From Sphingomonas sp. Root720 (lineage in GTDB: Bacteria; Pseudomonadota; Alphaproteobacteria; Sphingomonadales; Sphingomonadaceae), in contig NZ_LMID01000011.1 of the NCBI RefSeq assembly GCF_001428605.1, positions 902,721 through 966,720 on the forward strand: 64,000 bases of DNA, given 5' to 3'. Below are positions 62,666 to 64,000 of the stretch, piece after piece. The translations under genes and the position numbers were made by a program. Numbering within the stretch: position 1 is the stretch's first letter; each line of letters starts with the position of its first letter. The notes beneath the pieces are model-generated. The model saw only the letters and a list, made by a program, of their open reading frames with translations. It ran no database searches and was not told where the DNA came from.

Positions 62666-64000
62666 ATGCCGGACTCGGCCAAGACGCTTCTCCTGTTCGG
62701 TGCGACGGGCGATCTCGCGCGGCGCATGGTGCTGCCGTCCCTGTTCGGGCTCCATGCCGACGGGTTGATCTCGCCCGACCTGCGGATCGTCGGCACCGCG
62801 CGAACCGACGAGGATGGCGATGCCTTCCGGGCGATGACGGGTGCGGCGCTAGAGCAATATCTGCCGGTCGAGGCCCGCGACCCGAAGGATATCTCCACCT
62901 TTCTCGAACGCCTCGATTATGTGCCGCTCGATGCCTCCAGGCCGGAGTGTTTCGGGCCGCTGGCCGACGCGGTGGGATCGCGCAGATCCGACGATGTGGC
63001 GATCTTCCTGTCGACCGCACCCTCGCTGTTCGAATCGAGCATCGCGGGGTTGTCCCGCGCAGGGCTGGCTGGTTCCAATGTCCGCCTGGCATTGGAGAAG
63101 CCGCTCGGCTTCGACCTCGCATCGAGCCGGTCGATCAACGATGCGGTCGCGCATGTCTTCTCGGAAGCGCAGATCTTCCGGATCGATCATTATCTGGGCA
63201 AGGAGACGGTGCAGAACCTGCTGGCGCTGCGCTTCGCCAACAGCCTGTTCGAGCCGTTGTGGCGCGAGGGCGGGATCGACCATGTCCAGATAACCGTGTC
63301 GGAGACGGTGGGGCTCGAAGGCCGGGTCGGTTTCTACGACGGTGCAGGCGCGATCCGCGACATGGTGCAGAACCACATGCTCCAGCTGCTCGCGCTGGTC
63401 GCGATGGAGCCGCCCGCCCGATTCGATGCGACGGGCATCCGCGACGAGAAGGTCAAGGTGCTGCGCTCGCTGCGGCCGATCGACCGGGCGACGGCGGCGA
63501 GCCACAGCGTGATCGGCCAATATGGCGCGGGCGCGATGGCGGGGGGGCCGGTGCCGGGCTATGTCGAGGAGCTCGGCAAGCCGTCGGCGACCGAGACCTT
63601 CGTGGCGCTGAAGGTCAATATCGACAATTGGCGGTGGCGGGGCGTGCCCTTCTACCTGCGCACCGGCAAGCGGCTGCCGAGCCGCCAGTCGGAGATCATC
63701 ATCCAGTTCCGCGATGTGCCGCACTCGATCTTCGGTGCTCGCGCCCTCAAGCCCAACAAGCTGGTCATCCGGCTGCAGCCCGAAGAGAATATCCGGCTCC
63801 TGCTCATGGCGAAGGAGCCGGGGCTCGACCGCGGCGGCCTGATGCTGCGCGAGGTGCCGCTCGATATTTCGCTACCCAACGCCTTTGCCGACAGCCGCCG
63901 GCGGATCGCCTATGAACGGCTGCTGCTCGACCTGGTCGAGGGCGACCAGACGCTGTTCGTGCGGCGCGACGAGGTGGAGGCGCAGTGGGAATGGGTCGAT
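62666..64000 (+). CDS. zwf: Glucose-6-phosphate 1-dehydrogenase, C-terminally cut by the window end
   Basis: The first 445 residues are seen, in frame to the last base. 'FGATGDLA' near residue 12 is the NADP-binding fingerprint, and R172-IDHYLGKE (172-180) is the active site, with the family's lysine and His-Asp pair. It oxidises glucose-6-phosphate to the lactone, feeding Entner-Doudoroff and pentose-phosphate pathways. ATG 62666 sits nine bases after the GH3 stop with AGGG upstream. Position in a beta-glucoside locus couples uptake to catabolism. Confidence 0.93.
   Translation, partial: MPDSAKTLLLFGATGDLARRMVLPSLFGLHADGLISPDLRIVGTARTDEDGDAFRAMTGAALEQYLPVEARDPKDISTFLERLDYVPLDASRPECFGPLADAVGSRRSDDVAIFLSTAPSLFESSIAGLSRAGLAGSNVRLALEKPLGFDLASSRSINDAVAHVFSEAQIFRIDHYLGKETVQNLLALRFANSLFEPLWREGGIDHVQITVSETVGLEGRVGFYDGAGAIRDMVQNHMLQLLALVAMEPPARFDATGIRDEKVKVLRSLRPIDRATAASHSVIGQYGAGAMAGGPVPGYVEELGKPSATETFVALKVNIDNWRWRGVPFYLRTGKRLPSRQSEIIIQFRDVPHSIFGARALKPNKLVIRLQPEENIRLLLMAKEPGLDRGGLMLREVPLDISLPNAFADSRRRIAYERLLLDLVEGDQTLFVRRDEVEAQWEWVD

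Noticed and set aside
59910..63122. Very long open frame antisense to the GH3 lipoprotein and zwf (over 1000 codons)
   Set aside because: It lies opposite two genes with clear catalytic motifs, has no family match and no ribosome site, and such antisense frames are common at ~66% GC.

Overview
The window is about 66% GC. It reads as a chromosomal segment of an alphaproteobacterium, most likely a sphingomonad. The signs are four SusC-like/outer-membrane TonB-dependent receptors with EIVVTA-type TonB boxes, an oxidation-heavy gene set, and a glucose-6-phosphate dehydrogenase beside beta-glucosidases. I see no rRNA, tRNA, CRISPR array, transposase or integrase. The taxonomic call is an inference from gene content and codon bias.

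Region A (1-32774) is a dense catabolic island with little carbohydrate content. It holds two cytochromes P450, two TauD/TfdA dioxygenases, several SDRs, two EthD and two VOC proteins, SnoaL-fold proteins, an old-yellow enzyme, a KstD-like FAD dehydrogenase, an HsaA-like flavin monooxygenase, a KshB-like 2Fe-2S reductase, a fused E1 ketoacid dehydrogenase, three GST-fold proteins and an HpaI-type aldolase. The picture is stepwise oxidation and carbon-carbon cleavage of one or more hydrophobic alicyclic, aromatic or terpenoid/steroid-like compounds. Two modules stand out. One is coenzyme F420-related: a fused FO synthase (17540-19834) and, 10.5 kb away, a deazaflavin-dependent Ddn-type reductase converging on an LLM-class oxidoreductase (30351-31886). 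The other is a hydratase-lyase operon (20616-23674): an aconitase-like two-subunit hydratase followed by an isocitrate-lyase-superfamily lyase, the architecture used to hydrate and then split an alkylated maleate-type diacid.

Region B (33054-50988) carries three TonB-dependent receptors, a Spinster-like MFS transporter, an AraC regulator, an acetoacetate-decarboxylase-fold protein, a Gfo/Idh/MocA protein lacking the canonical catalytic lysine, a TetR regulator with a plausible operator in front of a third P450, a quinohaemoprotein alcohol dehydrogenase and an aldehyde dehydrogenase. It looks like an uptake-plus-oxidation region feeding or extending region A.

Region C (51313-64000) is a beta-glucoside/beta-glucan utilisation locus. 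A LacI regulator and an MFS transporter diverge from a TonB receptor, a secreted GH3 beta-glucosidase, a FucP-like sugar permease, a GH3 lipoprotein and zwf (cut by the window end). The logic is outer-membrane uptake, periplasmic hydrolysis, hexose import, and entry into the Entner-Doudoroff/pentose phosphate routes.

Starts were set by Shine-Dalgarno position, overlap with the preceding stop and family N-termini. Many long open frames antisense to real genes were discarded as high-GC shadows.
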